DNA from: an uncultured Rhodospirillaceae bacterium
GTDB lineage: Bacteria; Pseudomonadota; Alphaproteobacteria; Rhodospirillales; UBA2165
NCBI GenBank assembly: GCA_913020445.1
Contig: CAJWAR010000006.1
Location: 1-64,000, forward strand
Length of the DNA stretch: 64,000 bases
Direction: 5' to 3'
Position numbers and translations under genes: made by a program. This document shows, piece by piece, positions 61,344 to 64,000 of the stretch. Under the pieces are notes generated by a model. The model had not been told where the DNA came from and did not search any database. It saw nothing but the letters and a program-made list of their open reading frames with translations. Within the stretch, counting starts at the first letter, position 1. Each line of letters opens with the position of its first letter.

Positions 61344-62476
61344 TCGGATTCACCCCACAGCACATATTTCACCGCCGCACCGAGCCGTGAAAATACGCCG
61401 AGCTGTCCGACATCTGCCCCGGAAACGAGTGGAATTTCCAAAGTTGGGCGGCCTGGCAACTCAACTTTCAGCGTCGCCAATACATCACCCTTTTTAATTG
61501 GCGCCGGCACCGGTGTCTCCATCGCTACCTTAACTTTCATGCCACGGCGCACTCTGCGGGGCAGTGTTAACGTCAAATCTTTCTCAATTAACAATGGAAC
61601 CGAGCCATGCTCACCCATCCAGATTTGCGCATCGATAACAGTCTCGCCAGCTTTGAAGAGGGCGTAATTGTTAAACTCACGAAATCCCCAATCAAGAATG
61701 CGTTCGGATTCAACGGCGCGGGATTTTTTCGTCGGCAAGCCATTAATAACCAGAACCAGACGACGATCTTTGCGGATCGCGCTGACTGTCAGGCCATAGC
61801 CACCAGCATCCGTGTGGCCGGTCTTCAATCCGTCAGCACCAATATTACGATAGATTGCCGGATTTCGGTTGCCTTGTTTGATGCCGTTATAAGTAAACGT
61901 CTTTTCGCCATAATAATGATAGAGATCGGGAAAATTCTTAATCGTCGCAACGGCGAGCGTGGCGAGATCGCGCGCTGTTGTTTCGTGTTCCGGATCAGGC
62001 CAGCCACTGGCATTAACAAAATTCGAATTCGTCATATTTAGCTGCTTGGCGGTTTCGTTCAGCTCATCGGCGAAAGCACCCTCGGAGCCGGACAGTCCTT
62101 CAGCAATAACTATCGTCGCATCATTGCCGGATTGAACAATAATGCCGCGAATTAAATCCTCAATTTTCACCCGGGAGTTCACAGCGACGAACATTTTCGA
62201 GCCTTGCTTCCGCCATGCTTTTTCGCTGACGGAAAACGTATCGGTCAAGGAAAGCCCGCCATCTTTGAGACGCTCAAAAAGTTTATAGATGGTCATGATC
62301 TTGCTCATCGAAGACGGCGTCATACGCTCATCAGGATTTTTGGCAAATAATATTGTACCGGTCGTCGCATCGAGCAGTATCGCTTGTCTACCAAGCGTCT
62401 CCAACGCGTTACCTGCGCCGACATTTAACAGCATGCCACTCAATAAAATTGCTGACAATAACCACTTAATTTTCAT
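61340..62476 (-). CDS. D-alanyl-D-alanine carboxypeptidase (DacF/DacC-like)
   Basis: PSSMSKIMTIYKLFERL (SxxK), IVQSGNDATIVIAE (SxN), LKTGHTDAGGYGLT (KTG). Confidence 0.94.
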   Translation of the reverse strand: MKIKWLLSAILLSGMLLNVGAGNALETLGRQAILLDATTGTILFAKNPDERMTPSSMSKIMTIYKLFERLKDGGLSLTDTFSVSEKAWRKQGSKMFVAVNSRVKIEDLIRGIIVQSGNDATIVIAEGLSGSEGAFADELNETAKQLNMTNSNFVNASGWPDPEHETTARDLATLAVATIKNFPDLYHYYGEKTFTYNGIKQGNRNPAIYRNIGADGLKTGHTDAGGYGLTVSAIRKDRRLVLVINGLPTKKSRAVESERILDWGFREFNNYALFKAGETVIDAQIWMGEHGSVPLLIEKDLTLTLPRRVRRGMKVKVAMETPVPAPIKKGDVLATLKVELPGRPTLEIPLVSGADVGQLGVFSRLGAAVKYVLWGESD

Positions 62477-62631
62477 TGTATCTCCCGGCTCTTCGAATGA
62501 CCTTTATCGCTAAGCTAACTTATCGCAAAGGCCACGCCATAGAGCAATGCTATAGACGGCCTATAGGCGGAAATATTACCACCCATTATGACCAAATTGT
62601 GATGGAATTGTGTTAAATGCTTGATTCTGAT

Positions 62632-63597
62632 TTAGTCGACAACGATCCGTGCATTGGTGTAGCCAGCGCGAATAATTCGTTCCAGCACCGTATCGGCATT
62701 TTCGAGCGCACCGATTGGTCCAGCGCGCACGCGGTAAAATTCTTTACCTCTGATTTTAACCGTCGTTATTTTTACATTGCCCAATTCAGCCAAGCGGGCT
62801 GCCGTCCGATTGGCAAAATCATAGCGGGTAAAGGCGCCAGCTTGAACAAACATATTTGTCGGGTTTACCGGGCCGGTTGAAACCATACCATTTGGCGCTG
62901 TTGGGGTATCGGTTACCCGCTTGCGGCTGGCGACAACTGTTTTGCGCGGCGTGTAAGCTGCTGCCGGTTTATCTGCCTTGGCGCCGGGTGGCGGTAGTAA
63001 CGTCTCGCTGGCGACCCCCGGCTTGGCGACATCGATATCGCGGCGAATCGGCGTGCCGATTTTAGCTAAGACAGCGCCGCTTTTAAGCTGCTGCGCCAAC
63101 ATCCGGCTTTGATCTGCCAATATGCTAACGCGAACTCTCGCCGTGCCTTGGCGATGAAAACCGAGCAGTTGAGCCCCGCGCCGTGACATATCAATTATCC
63201 GGCCAAAGGCATAAGGCCCCCGGTCATTCACGGTCACTTTTATCGAGCGGCCATTTTCAAGATTGGTGACCTGAACAATGCTCGGCAAAGGCAGGGTTTT
63301 GTGCGCTGCTGTCAGTGCATTTTGATCATAGGTTTCGCCGTTCGCCGTCAATTTTCCATGAAAGCCCGGGCCATACCAGGAAGCAATGCCGGTTTTATTG
63401 TAATTGTAATCAACCGCCGGATAGTACCAGACGCCCTTGATTTGATAAGGGTTGCCGATTTTATAGCCGCCCTGCTGAGCCGGTTCTTTTTTCGTGCTGC
63501 GGCCAATTTGTTTAGCCGTATGGACAAGCAATTGGGTTTCGGCACAGGCGCCCAGCACGAACAAGGCTAATATCAAAATTGAAAGTCGTTTATACAC
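62632..63597 (-). CDS. rlpA: Septal ring lytic transglycosylase RlpA with C-terminal SPOR domain
   Basis: GIASWYGPGFHGKLTANGETYDQNALTAAHKTLPLPSIVQVTNLENGRSIKVTVNDRGPY; SPOR-like FVQAGAFTRYDFANRTAARLAE. Confidence 0.94.
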   Translation of the reverse strand: MYKRLSILILALFVLGACAETQLLVHTAKQIGRSTKKEPAQQGGYKIGNPYQIKGVWYYPAVDYNYNKTGIASWYGPGFHGKLTANGETYDQNALTAAHKTLPLPSIVQVTNLENGRSIKVTVNDRGPYAFGRIIDMSRRGAQLLGFHRQGTARVRVSILADQSRMLAQQLKSGAVLAKIGTPIRRDIDVAKPGVASETLLPPPGAKADKPAAAYTPRKTVVASRKRVTDTPTAPNGMVSTGPVNPTNMFVQAGAFTRYDFANRTAARLAELGNVKITTVKIRGKEFYRVRAGPIGALENADTVLERIIRAGYTNARIVVD

Positions 63598-63687
63598 TCT
63601 TACCCCGCGAAGATTCGCTGTAGCTTACTTTGCGTACACTATATTCCTTAAGCATTCATTTCGAAACTGTGGCAACTCCCTACGCTG

Positions 63688-64000
63688 CTATTTTGCGCCG
63701 ATGCGTTCCGCCAATGTTCCGACGGCAACGGCAAAAAATGTCGAGCGGTTCCACTTAAGGGTAACGCGGTAGTTATTGTATACCATAAAGGCGCGCCCTG
63801 CTTTCTCGGTTTTTTTATTTCTGGCGATGACCAGCGAGGCCGACAGATTGCGGGTTGGCAGGTCTTTACCGTCAGGCCGCCGGACGCCAAGTTTTTGCCA
63901 AGCGCTGATCGGCTTTTTGACTTTTAGGCCAATCAGCGACGAATCAAAATCTTTTGGCAGCTTGACCGGCCGTCCCCAAGTTTGATCCTGCCGCCAGCCA
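63688..64000 (-). CDS. Lytic murein transglycosylase (MltB-like), C-terminal part, truncated by window edge
   Basis: My minus-strand translation: WRQDQTWGRPVKLPKDFDSSLIGLKVKKPISAWQKLGVRRPDG...VYNNYRVTLKWNRSTFFAVAVGTLAERIGAK*. Confidence 0.82.
   Translation of the reverse strand, partial: GWRQDQTWGRPVKLPKDFDSSLIGLKVKKPISAWQKLGVRRPDGKDLPTRNLSASLVIARNKKTEKAGRAFMVYNNYRVTLKWNRSTFFAVAVGTLAERIGAK

Noticed and set aside
1-64000. CRISPR arrays, toxin-antitoxin/defence islands, prophage, biosynthetic gene cluster
   Set aside because: No regularly spaced repeats, Cas, restriction-modification, phage structural or NRPS/PKS genes recognised on either strand.

Overview
The window reads as a contiguous stretch of alphaproteobacterial chromosome; a Rhodospirillales-like affiliation is inferred from gene content and order and was not tested. 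Most of it is conserved housekeeping DNA: a motA/motB region, ilvA, an orphan cheW, hemB, metY, a MucR-type regulator, rpiB-glyA-nrdR-ribD-ribE-ribBA-ribH-nusB-thiL, hppA, bamE, a cytochrome bc1 chaperone-DUF177-rpmF-plsX-fabH-ihfA-merR block, tRNA-Pro(GGG), queF, cutA, ispDF, dusB-ntrBC-ntrYX-trkA-dat-HAD-hfq-hflX, mazG, a phnP-like MBL hydrolase, tatD, and mltB-rlpA-dac-tmk-holB-metG. I saw no CRISPR array, prophage, transposase, rRNA or recognised defence system. The most interesting accessory signals are: (1) motA and motB separated by two cysteine-cluster proteins, one of the family that includes flagellin N-methylase; (2) a tightly coupled Rieske-VOC-VOC module with two divergent VOC paralogues; (3) a Mo/W-bisPGD enzyme resembling acetylene hydratase plus a TAXI-TRAP transporter lying between metG and tatD; (4) REPIN-like inverted repeats with GGGGACA(C/T) cores; (5) a MucR homologue that has lost most of its zinc ligands; (6) a C-terminal HIBADH-family fragment in frame just after an IMPase stop codon; (7) a small possible RHH protein with a perfect 12-bp palindrome near its start. 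All family calls are from reading the translations; no database search was run.
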